Part shown: one piece after another, positions 11,626 through 21,453 of the stretch
Numbering within the stretch: the first letter of the stretch is position 1
How the letters are laid out: each line of letters starts with the position of its first letter
Made by a program: the position numbers and the translations under genes
Notes under the pieces: model-generated
What the model was told of the DNA's origin: nothing
What the model saw: the letters and a program-made list of their open reading frames with translations, nothing else
The model's database searches: none
Assembly (NCBI RefSeq): GCF_019649055.1
Contig: NW_026570424.1
Span: 62,001-126,000 of the forward strand
Origin: Paramacrobiotus metropolitanus
Taxonomy: Eukaryota > Tardigrada > Eutardigrada > Parachela > Macrobiotidae
Direction of reading: 5' to 3'
Length of the DNA stretch: 64,000 bases

Positions 11626-12272
11626 GTATTACTAATGGAGACGGTACTAAAAAGCTAGTGGAAACGGTTGGAAACGGTATAGCAACTTCAACTGGCCAAA
11701 AGCGGGCGAAAGAGTTTTTTAAACAGCGAATATCTATGCAAATACAACGGGGAAACGCGATTTGTGTAATGGGTACGATCCCCGATCAGGATAGCATAGA
11801 GGAAGTGTTTCTTTTGTAAATGCCGTTTTGTTCTGGTGCATAGTTTGTTTGTGGATGGTGTAGCGGTCTGGGCTGGCAGACCGCTACACCATCCAACCGC
11901 TGGCGTTCGAAACAACCGGAACTTTTGGACCGCTGACGAAAAAATTCTTCAAAGACCTATCTAGAAAGATTTGCGACTGTACGGGCAACCCACGCTCAGG
12001 CGAGTTTCTGCGCCAGAGAATTGGTATCGAGATTCAGCGAGGAAACGCAGTTTCTGTCCTCGGTACATTTAGCGACATGGTTGAGAAAGAAGATGTGTAT
12101 TTTGCATTTAAATTAGCTGAACGGGAATGAGTCCTTGGACTTTTGTTATTGTTACTATAGTTCAAACGGTGTGAAACTATTGATAACCAAATGTAGCTGT
12201 TTGTACTCGTACCATGATACTTATTAAAGGTTTTTGATTTTTATGTTAGGATGACACCGTCAGGGATATGTA
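11626..12272 (+). mobile_element. LINE-like reverse-transcriptase C-terminus remnants, inserted with an 11-bp target duplication
   Basis: Two related coding remnants follow each other. The first (about 11626-11819) ends with KEFFKQRISMQIQRGNAICV followed by an MGT motif and a stop. The second (about 11896-12130) has FETTGTFGPLTKKFF, then FLRQRIGIEIQRGNAVSVLG and a stop. The '(R/K)QR(I/L)S..IQRGNA..(V/I)(L/M)GT' block is, to my knowledge, typical of the extreme C-terminus of some non-LTR retrotransposon polymerases. No catalytic domain is present, so the copy is dead. Flanking direct repeats AAGTAATAGCG fit target-primed integration. Between the two remnants is a near-perfect hairpin. Confidence 0.65.
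11852..11895. repeat. Perfect 19-bp hairpin
   Basis: Arm 1 (11852-11870) reads tggatggtgtagcggtctg and arm 2 (11877-11895) is its exact reverse complement, with a six-base loop ggctgg. It lies exactly at the junction between the two reverse-transcriptase remnants. Confidence 0.9.
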
Positions 12273-13751
12273 AAGTAATAGCGTAAGTATTGGAATGCTC
12301 GGACTGGAAGTGTTGTGGCACCACAGAGAAACCGTCTTGGGAAACATCAGCAGTGCAAAGTCACCTCGACAATGCGGTGAGAGGTTATTTGGCAGTTGCG
12401 TTTTGGATAAGTTTAGAAAATACTTCTCAAATCTCCCAGATTCAGTTTTCTCCACACCCGAGGTAACCAATGTAGAAAACTGAATTTTCCCCAATTTAGT
12501 AACCGGCTTACACTCATCACCGTGGCAAAAGACGTAATACAGGGGTTTAAAAGCTGTGCAACTGGAAAGGTCTCTGTATTGTAGTGTCAACAGCAGCGAA
12601 ACAGTAATGACAGCAGGAGGGGGCGGGGAGCAGTAGACCAAGTACAGCTGTCTTTTTTATTCCGCACAAAGTTTGGAAGGGTCCGTAATATTAGATTTGC
12701 AGTCATTCTGCAGTTTGCACTTTGCACTATACATTCACGCAAATGAAAACTTTTTTAAAGGAGACTGCGCAAGTAAGAAGACCTTTGCGCGAAAAACATT
12801 TGTCTGGTTTTTCCGACACCTCCCCCAGAGATGCAGCACCGTTCGCTCAGTCGTATTACATGACCGCCTCCCCCTGGGTTCACCACAGCCGTCAGACTCG
12901 TTGCAGATTTTTACTTTTCAGTTTACAGTTTACACCCCTCTCTGGTCTACTAAAAATATGGTCTATCATCTATGGATTTCCCATAACTTGCTAGTCATAG
13001 AAATTAGCAGTTTTTAGGTGTTGATTTGGCTGAGCCATTCACCTTATTACGTACACAAGGCCCATTTTTTTGCATTACAGTCGCCAGCGAGACAGATAAG
13101 AATGCACCTGTTAGAAAACACCGAATTCCCTGTGTACGCCTGGAACGCGGTGGATGCGGAGATTGACGGGCGGCTGCAGCACGGCTACGTCGTCGGTCTG
13201 GACGAGAACGACAGCGCTCCACCGGGTCTGCTGATCGATTTCGTGTGCCCCGGGCGGCCGTCGGTGGCGGTTCCCTATGGGAAAATCTGGGACTGCTCCG
13301 CCCATCGATCCAGCGACCCCGGGAAGGGAGACGTCGTGGAGGTGCTGCTGCACGACGGCCCGCACTGGAAATGGCACGCGGGGAACATTCTGATTCCCGC
13401 GTTCAGTGACATAGACAAGGTGGCGCTGGTGGAGGTGCTGGTAGACGGGCAGCGGCGGCGCGAACTGCTTCCCACCAAGCAGATTCGCGACGCTTGTGGA
13501 GAAGCAGGGAGACCCGGACTGCTTGCCGCGGGCCATTTCGTCCTGCAGACGTGCAGCGTGTCGGGCGGCTACTGGCGTCTGGAGCCGTCTGAGTTGGAGT
13601 TTCGCAAAAGTCGGATTGAGCGCAAATTCCGTCTGAAGATTGTCAGGGTTCTCAGTCAGACGATGCAGTATGTGCGGCGGTGGCAGGAGGTGCCCCCTTT
13701 GGGGGACAACGATTTAGTAAGTCGTTGTTGGGTTCATTTTCCCGGTTCAGA

Positions 13752-14485
13752 GGGCGATTCGTGAACAATAGTGCGCAATGGCTTTAAAATGATAATGGCG
13801 CATTGTATTTTTCGCTATTCACTTTGCGCAAGTAACCGGTCGATTCGCAAACCGGTGGAACATGGGCGATTCGCGAACCTTTCCCGTACAGCATTATTTT
13901 ATATGTGTGTTTCAACTCACTTTCACTTATTACTGTAATCAACCAAAACATTTGATGTCGCTATGCGATGAACATGCATTTATCAACAATCATCAACAAT
14001 TTAATTACTTATGACTAGGGTTCTTTATGACATAGTTAGTGCAGCCAAAGTTATGACTCCATCCGATCCTAAACTATTCAAACTTAGCTAACGTGTGGGT
14101 CAATTGGGAAACAAACTCCATCTCCGTGATGTTTCCGTCTTTTAGTTGGAAAGTAGCTAGGAAGATATTAGTTGTGATGTCCAGATACATTTGTCTACGA
14201 GGATTGACCGATAAATTTATCGAGGAGTACCCTCGATAAATTACTGCCGGCTGATTACGTTTTGTTGTAGTAATGACGAGCCCATCCATTTTTCAATCAG
14301 CGGCTGTTGCGTTTAAAAAAATTGTACTTTTATTTTTTGCATATACCACAACTAATTTGTGGTAAAATTAAAAGGTTCGCGAATCGCCCCTACGGGTTAG
14401 CGAATCGCCCGGTGAGTAACAATGGACACGGATCCAACGTTGCACAACCCGGATCTGGTAATGGATCCGGGTTAGCGAATCGCCC
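13752..14485. mobile_element. Nested terminal-inverted-repeat element(s), family GGGCGATTCGC
   Basis: The first intron of the third Tudor-like/F-box copy holds an exact 19-base inverted pair, GGGCGATTCGCGAACCTTT at 13864-13882 and its reverse complement at 14371-14389. Outside it are more copies in matching orientation: GGGCGATTCGTGAAC (13752-13766) and a diverged one (about 13838-13852) on the left; GGGTTAGCGAATCGCCC at about 14395-14411 and 14469-14485 on the right. This looks like a non-autonomous DNA transposon that landed in, or was rearranged with, a relative. No transposase is visible; the short minus-strand frame at 14074-14289 resembles nothing I know. Confidence 0.65.
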
Positions 14486-15040
14486 ATGATACCCATTTTC
14501 CCTAATACACAACTGTCAACAAAAAGAGCATCTGCATGTTTAAACTTTGAAGATAGTCTTAACACAAGCTTGTAATCGTAAAGTGAGGAAAAGTCAGGCG
14601 TGCCAAGTACAATACTTGTGAACCATGGCATGGACAGCGATATCTAACGGTGCATCTCGATAAGTCACTGTGCTACTTAGTAAGTACTCTAATTAATTTT
14701 GACCCTAGGCCACCGCGTTCGAAGCGGAGCAGCATGACGACGGACCTTTGTCGGAATTTCAGTTATCGGCACAAGACGAAGACTCGGATGATGAGCCGAA
14801 ACGCAAGAAATTAAACCCTTGCGCTTCGACTCAACGTGCCGTTGGGCGTTGCCGGTGGAAGTGTTAAAGGAGATCTTCCACACACTGGACACCGTCGACC
14901 GGCAGCGCTGTCGTCGCGTCTGTCCTCTGTGGGACGCCCTCCTCACGACGGCGGAGCTGCGCCGCACGGTGATGGTGTCGCAGCCGCCGGGCGGCACTGC
15001 GTCGCCCACGCCGTGTACATGTACATGTAAGTCTGATGTA

Positions 15041-15233
15041 GCTGTACATGCCGGAAGGTATGTACAGCTTAGGACGAAATGGTCGCATCGACGCATACCC
15101 AACATCTCCACATTCAGTACGTATTCAGCGCAGTGCACTGTACGACTGAGTTCAAAATATCCGTTTCGTACAAGTGCACTGCACCGCTTGCGTACAGAAT
15201 GCTGGGTATGGGGCTATGCGACCATTTCGTCCT
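15041..15233. mobile_element. Foldback (MITE-like) element inserted in an F-box exon
   Basis: Arms at about 15071-15145 and 15166-15233 are imperfect reverse complements over most of their length. Matching pieces are 'aggacgaaatggtcgcat' with 'atgcgaccatttcgtcct', and 'cagtgcactgtacga' with 'tcgtacaagtgcactg'. A second small hairpin (gctgtacat / atgtacagc, 15041-15068) precedes it. Comparison with the intact paralogue shows that coding sequence stops just before (VYMYM) and resumes just after (MYACLFKHLTPATR). Confidence 0.7.
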
Positions 15234-16405
15234 ACATTGTACGCCATGTACGCGTGCCTCTTTAAGCACCTCACGCCGGCCACCCGCATCTTCTGCCTGC
15301 GCTCCGAGTAGCACCTGTGTATCGAGGACACGGTGGGCGTCATCCACGACGTCCTGGACGATGCCGGCATCCGCCTCGACCGCTTCATCATGGACCGGCG
15401 CTCGCTAAGCGTCATGCCTTCGATATTTGCCAGCTGGAACTTCCGTCTGCTGGAAAAGGATGTGCGCTGCGAATGGCGGGCGTTGGATGTGGAGCGTGCT
15501 GCCCAGTGCCCACTGCGTGGCCAATCTGATCGATAGCGAAGTGAAGGCCAAGAAAGTAATGAAGGTACGGACGTTAGCAGTAGTCCTGGTGTGTTGTCTC
15601 TGATTTTAAGACACTTTTCTGACCGACAATTTGCTTTTCTACAAATTCCCTGTCCGAAATCCTGCCGAAACTATTAATTTTCGTTAAGCGACAGCTTAAA
15701 TTTTGTCGATTTGCTTCTTATGTCTTGAATGTTTTTTCTTACCAGTAGTGTCCGGATAGTGCCAGATTCCTCTAAAATTGAGACTTACATCACTGAGTAC
15801 GATAAAATATGTACTATTTCCATAAAGTTGTTACTTTCCGGTAAGTATCGTCGGTTGCCGGTATCGCACTGTGTCGCAGTGTAAAGAAAGTAAATATTTA
15901 CGTGGATGCCTCGTTTTAACGCATATTGCTCCAGCAAACACTTACCTGCGCAGTGTTCATGATTTATGCGTGTTGTTCTGTTTAATATTCCTCTTGCATG
16001 ATTTGAATGATTCTGTACGAGTAATTAGTTTATGCATTGTAGAAAGTATAAACAGTTGTAATGTAGCCTTTCTGATTGTTTGGTTAACTTGTAAATGTTA
16101 ACTGATTTGTACTCTGCCGTCGTTTACAAATAAAAGCTTTCTCGTTGTAATGTTATGTTCAACCTGCTGCGCGCGTAATTCTGCAGATTATGCGGATTTA
16201 CCAATCGTGTGATCCGCGTCCGTCGGCGCAGTATCGGGGTCACCGGTGGTGCGTGTACAATGTGGCCGGGGTGGACGTCGGGAAGCTGAACAGTTTCTGT
16301 CTGTACGCCTTTGCGCACTACACGCAGGACTGGTTCCAAGCAGCCGTGGAGGACAGTGCATCCAGTGATGCACTGTCCTCTACGGCCAGTGAATCCAGCG
16401 ACTAA

Positions 16406-17300
16406 GAATTCCAGGAGGAAGAGGAGGAGGAGTGAGAAGCGGAGACTTTGAAAGATTGCTGTGTTTTCTTCTTGCTACTTAACTTAACTTTAATTTTGTT
16501 CTAGGCGACAAACTAGTCACACAGATAATTAGTAGGTTTGCTCACACAGATATATAATAAGGCAGCAATAGAGAAAATACGAATAAACAAATTGGTGCTG
16601 GGCGTGATAGCATTAAAAGGTGGTAAAAATACATGGTTTTATAATATAACAAGTGGGCAACTGCATAAATTATGTTTAAGGAAAAAATAAAAGGACGGCT
16701 CCAAGGTAAATCATTAAAATGTTAGAATTATCTTTAGCATGTTAGAAACAGTAGCGAAAGGAGTCCTGGAATGGCTGGATTTAATGGTTGTTGGCTTTAA
16801 GGTGTTGCTGAATGGCATCGGATGCGTGGCGTTCCCATTGCAGGGTGTCGTAGCGTACAATGAAATCGGCGTTCGGTAGTGTGTGGTGTGTTTATAAAAC
16901 TCGTTTCATGGTTTAAGTGTTATTCATGGTATACGAAACAGAATAGGAACCGGCATTTGTGCATCAGTTGGAACTGTACTGTATCAGCGATATTTCGTAA
17001 TCATTTAACGGTTTCTTAGGTGGGCAACCGGACCCGCGCGCGTAGAGTTTAAGAACCTTTATTGCCTTAATAACCAGTTTGATCGAATTTACGGCGTTTA
17101 GAGAATTTACGGCCTTATTCTGGGTTTAGTTCAGTTTTTATTCATTGAGCAGTCAAATCCTGGAGGCATTTTCAAGTCTGGTCAGTAGACTCAGTACAAT
17201 GCTTGAACAAAAACAGAAAAACTGAAATTTCTTGTAGAACCACAAGAAATTTTGAGATTTTAACAAGGACAGGTAAGTCTTTAGAAAAGCACAACCAAAC
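16406..17300. other. Intergenic, no gene recognised
   Basis: A/T-rich sequence with several AATAAA motifs (for example near 16583 and 16686) that could end the third Tudor-like/F-box copy. No coding sequence or repeat was recognised between about 16450 and 17300. Confidence 0.4.
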
Positions 17301-17319
17301 AACTCGTTTCCGCTTCCCA

Positions 17320-17760
17320 CTACTTTGTTAAACAAATCCTTCATCCTCATCGCCAGGGTTGTCTTTGCAATTCGTAGCTTTGCCGCAGGTACATTTAAAC
17401 GTTCATTCCGACGGAAGTCGCACCTCGTGCTAATGTCACTGAAAGGAACAAGGTCACACATGTAAAGCTGTCGCGGTTGCGAATCTTATACAGCCACACT
17501 GCTTCCTTTTGGCGCCATCGCTGTCTGTTGGGACTATGCCCAGCTGCTCGTGCAGTTGCGGCGTTACCCGAACCGCATCGTCGGTGATAGTCCGTAGGGC
17601 GGCGTGCTGTCGCTTCGTTAACTTCTCCCAGTCCCCCGCATACGCTGCTGACCAGACCAGTGCATACTGCATAGTAATCGATGTATGGCTGCACAAACGC
17701 GTGGTGAAGAGGGACTCGCTGGGAGATCTAAACCAGACCCGATTAAATGCGGTCGTACTT
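17320..17760 (-). mobile_element. Non-LTR retrotransposon reverse-transcriptase C-terminal remnant
   Basis: On the minus strand one frame (17696-17454) reads LVWSAAYAGDWEKLTKRQHA, then ALRTITDD and HEQLGIVP. This resembles the conserved segment after the polymerase domain of Jockey/CR1-type LINEs, where 'L...Q..ALR.I' and 'lH..LgI' recur. The continuation switches frame at about 17450 and reads RLNVPAAKLRIAKTTLAMRM, like the closing segment of the same proteins. At least one frameshift and no catalytic core make it a dead fragment. The family assignment is from memory of motif shape, not alignment. Confidence 0.55.
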
Positions 17761-18135
17761 CCTGCCTGCTATCGGTGTTGGAATTGTTACGAACTTACGA
17801 CGCATCAGGCACATTTCGCCCGCCAGCCGCACCCTCTGCATCCATGAAAGCGAAATTCCACCTCCAGCCGTGCAGCGGTCGCCGCATTCTGGCATCTCCT
17901 GATGGATTGGTGCTCCATGGCATAAACGAGCAGTCGAGCACTGACTTGGTATAAACTGGACATGATGGTTTTTTCGAAAACTGTACTACATATATTTATT
18001 GGTCGTTTGGGCAGTCAGTCTTTTTGAAACGAAGGAACGTGAAATTAGTCCGGAAACACATGGAATTCTAAGTTTATTCTGGAAATGTTTGCAACGTTTG
18101 TCTGTACGAATGTTCGAATGGGCTCAACCTGTCCA

Positions 18136-20492
18136 TCACTGAGTGATAAACGTGGCCTGCATCTCGAAAGAATACCGCCATTTGTCTTGACACTCGTGTA
18201 GTCGGGCCGCATCGCCTTCCAGTCTACTGAGCGGTATCGTTGTCCACGGTCCACATCGGTCCGCATCATAGATGTGCATAAAGGACATGGCTAAGGTGTC
18301 TCGACAGTGTTGGTAAACGTAAATCCGTGTGCCGTCCACAAAGGCACAACGCAGTTGCAGCCGATGCTGAGGATGCTCCGGTAGAGGACGCATGGATTCC
18401 CACGTTCGAAGATTCATATTCAGACGCCAACAAGAGCCTGATATCTCTTGGCAGCTTTTGTCCTGCTCCTTCCATCCACCCAAGACATACAAATACCCTT
18501 TTAGGGCAACCATAAGAAAATCACTATTCGTAATGCATTTTGGCAGGTATGAAAGCCTCTCCCATATGTTATTGGCCGTATCAAACAACTCGAATGCTCC
18601 TGGCAGGTGTCGGCTGTAGCCGTAATAGATTATACCACGATCACAGTGTGCGGCGTGGCTGATATAGCGCAGGGGAACGCTACAATAAATCGAGAAAATA
18701 TTACTTAATTAGATAAGTATTATTACCTCCTGAAATTTAGTACATAAGTCAGTATCAATTATTGAGTAAACTACTCCTATGAATTTCAAGACCGTAATTC
18801 AGTGTAATAATTGGTACATGCGCAAGCCCGTACCATTCTCGCAGCTTCTTGACCGACCCTGCTAAGTAGGTGAATCCGTCAGTCGAAAGTTGGCATTCGA
18901 AGAATAGCGTTCTATCCTTTTCATATATCCAGAAAAAAAGATGATTTCCCTTCACCATAGGATAGTGCACACGCTCGAATAGCGAATTCACCGTCGCATC
19001 AACAGGTGGTTGTACATGGTAGGACGTTTGTTGTGCGGCGTTCCAAATCGAATGCAACTGGGCAGTATTCTCGCTCTTTTTTAAGCAGAGAAAGCCTCCT
19101 TCAACTGGCACAAACTCAAACCTACCGTCTTGTTTTGCATGCACCGGTACGTTGGTGCATGGCAGCTGTCCTATTGCAGTAGAAAGGGGATCAAATGCTT
19201 CGGCCAAACAAGCAGGCGCCCCGAATGCACCACTGCTGTAGAGGATTATCCACAGCTTTCTCGACGGTTGGATATCGGTTCTCGCGGGGATATCACACTT
19301 AGCCTGCGACAGTTGTGCCAGCAATTCAGCTGGGGATATCCGGACACTGCCGTCTGTGCCCAAGCATCGGCGTATGCAATCCGATAGGCCCGCTGGAATA
19401 GCGGCACTGACAAACGGGGTATAACCGTTAATAATCAGAGCGGCAAATTCGTTGTCGGTCAGTCTACTTCCAGCTTCGACTACAGTGTTGCCTTCAGGAT
19501 TAGTCAGGCGCTTGGCCACCGGTCCAGCAAACAATAAACATTCCGCCATTTCCAGCAAAATGCAACCTAAACTCCAAATGTCCGTCTTCCGGCCCGGCGG
19601 ATTGGTGGTGAACTGTCCTACAAATTTTCTTACCATTTCAGGGGACATGTAGCGAATAGTACCGCGCAGGTGGGAAATGTCGTACGAACAGGTCGCACTG
19701 TGCTGCATCTGCACCAGGTCATCGAGGTCGGCGATCACTAGAATCCTTATGCCGGTGCCTGATTGTTTGATGAGCACATTTCCTGGCTTAAGGTCACCGT
19801 GTATTACGTTGTTTGAGTGCAGGAATTCCAGCCCTTTTGTAATGTCGGCTGCATAATGAATGACAGATTCCACAGCGAGTACAGCCTCTTTCGCTTTTGC
19901 TGTCTTCATGAGAGAAGCCAAATCCCCGGCTGCAAAATTAGACAACAACAACTGCACAGTAGCACAACCCTGTACATGTACTGTATATCTGTTGTATATA
20001 ATATATATAAAATTGACGTAGAACCTCTGTATATACAAAATATATAGCTCTGTTAGTATGTATATACGAAAATACGAAATGTATAAATATACGGAATTTT
20101 CGTTAGCAACATGCTCATCACGTACCAGCGTAATAATCCATTAGCAGTTCAACGGACACTCCTCCAGCGCAGTATGTGACGGTCACTTTGCGATACGTCG
20201 CAACGTTGGCATGCCGGAGACTGGTCAGGGTCTTCATTCGTCCAAGCCATTTGGACCGCTTTTCAGGCGAAGCAAAAAGTTCGTATTCATTATGGAAATA
20301 AACAGCCTTGACAGCTGCAAAATCAAAATCATACGGATTCCCTTGCTTTGTGACAGTGGCTTTGTAGACAATACCAAAGGCTCCTCTGCCAATATAATCT
20401 GTCGTCTTGTATTCATACTGACAACCACTACCAATGGTCTCCACATGGACGTTCCCCGCTGCAAACGGTCGCATATCATATATCTCCCCCAT
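18136..20492 (-). CDS. Protein kinase fused to kelch-like repeats (three exons, about 668 aa)
   Basis: Proposed exons are 20492-20126, 19929-18834 and 18679-18136, with GT-AG borders and closing phases. The N-lobe has a glycine loop (IGRGAFGIVYKA) and the ATP-binding Lys in FAAVKAV. The C-lobe has GLEFLHSNNVIHGDLKPGNV, so the usual HRD is HGD while the catalytic Asp, Lys and Asn remain. The DFG motif is DLD (VIADLDDL) and the activation-loop end is YMSPEM, then DIWSLGCILLEMA. It is therefore probably active, with unusual HRD and DFG variants. After the kinase, residues from about 400 onward look like beta-propeller blades; the last exon has kelch features (FDTANNIWERL, YLYVLGGW). The start is uncertain; an upstream exon may exist, since the frame stays open to 20528. 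The donor after LRE is supported by the same position in the duplicate near 23 kb. Confidence 0.7.
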
Positions 20493-20528
20493 TCCCCAAC
20501 AAATGGTGCCATCACATAACAAAATCAC

Positions 20529-21446
20529 ATAACAAAATCGACGACATTAAACCGATAAATATTGTTAAAACATTTTTATTTTATACTACTATACCTAATT
20601 ACACTGTATTATTATTATTTTTTTTAATTAATGAGATTCTTATAATAAACCACCGAATGTATGTAAGAAATGTAACTACTAACTACCCATTTTTATACCA
20701 GCCAAAGCCTAAAGGCAGACCTCTACTTTTCAGTTGGTTGGAGAAATGCGTTGCAATGGACTTCGTGCACAACTGCAAACCGACAAGAGCTCAGTTGTTC
20801 GCTACATAGATAGTGGGCAAGTGAATCATGGATGATATCCCATTAATCATTTTGATATCCAAGCACAGCGTCATATCACTATTACACATACCTTGCTTTC
20901 ATTATGTGGCATAGGTTTGCTACGGTGTTGCTATCAGTGTTTGGTCAATAGAGAGAGCTCAGTGTGTCATCCTGCAACAAATACCAAATCGTGACACATT
21001 AGAAATCGCAAAATCAATAAGGGCGGTACTGCCGGTATACGTACAATATATGTGATCCAGTACTTACCGTTAGTATGCATTCTGATTCTGCTTGATACCG
21101 ATGGTCAATGGCCATTGAGATTAGGCATAAAAAAAGCTTCGATGAAAGCGACATAGGAAGCAGTGAGAAAACGGCTGATCACCTTATAGTAGCTACTGAG
21201 TACTTTGTAGTTTTAGGTAGTAGGGTAAAGAATCTGTACAGGGCCGTATCCCAAAGAATCAGTGCGTTGACATCCTAAAATGAGCCCGAGGCGCTAAAAT
21301 AAGTACAAGCCGTACTGTAGCGGTACAGATAGCAAAGATTTATTTTTAATTTTATGGGTGAGTTGGTGCAAGGGAAGTGTGTCATTCAAAACGGCGGCCT
21401 AGAACTTTGACCGCTCTGAGCACCGCTAGCTGGCTTTTGACTACCC
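20529..21446. other. Intergenic, nothing recognised
   Basis: No open frame with coding character and no repeat was recognised. A tandem 15-base repeat (gattttgttatgtgatttt..) lies at the edge next to the kinase gene, and the region otherwise is plain A/T-rich sequence. Confidence 0.35.
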
Positions 21447-21453
21447 TTATAAT

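Larger units (their letters stand above)
11205..12865 (+). repeat. Dispersed repeat R1, copy 2, split by an insertion
   Basis: 11205-11625 matches 215-630, and 12273-12865 matches pieces of 630-905. The two halves are separated by 647 bases absent from copy 1. The bases AAGTAATAGCG occur at both edges of the insertion (11615-11625 and 12273-12283), while copy 1 has a single related sequence (cagtgcagtagcg). This makes the uninterrupted copy an empty-site control within the same window. Additional sequence within 12400-12650 does not match copy 1. Confidence 0.7.
13102..16405 (+). pseudogene. Tudor-like/F-box family, third copy with broken F-box exon
   Basis: Exon 1 (13102-13716) is intact and 205 codons long, exactly as in the paralogue at 8640; it starts MHLLENTEFPVYAWNAVDAE and keeps the PYGKIWDC and LLHDGPHWKWHAG motifs. 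Exon 2 (14709-15564) is damaged. The acidic start (FEAEQHDDGP) runs into a stop before the F-box because of a frameshift near 14820-14850. The F-box itself (ALPVEVLKEIFHTLDTVDRQ) is readable in another frame. A foldback element interrupts it at about 15030-15245, TAG occurs at 15309, and roughly 70 codons found in the paralogue are missing after about 15410. Exon 3 (16187-16405) is open and ends in a Ser/Asp-rich tail. Exon 1 could still give a Tudor-like-only protein by reading through its donor, so partial function is not excluded. Confidence 0.75.

Noticed and set aside
14074-14289. 71-codon minus-strand frame inside the nested TIR element as a transposase remnant
   Set aside because: No DDE, DNA-binding or other transposase motif is visible; too short to claim.
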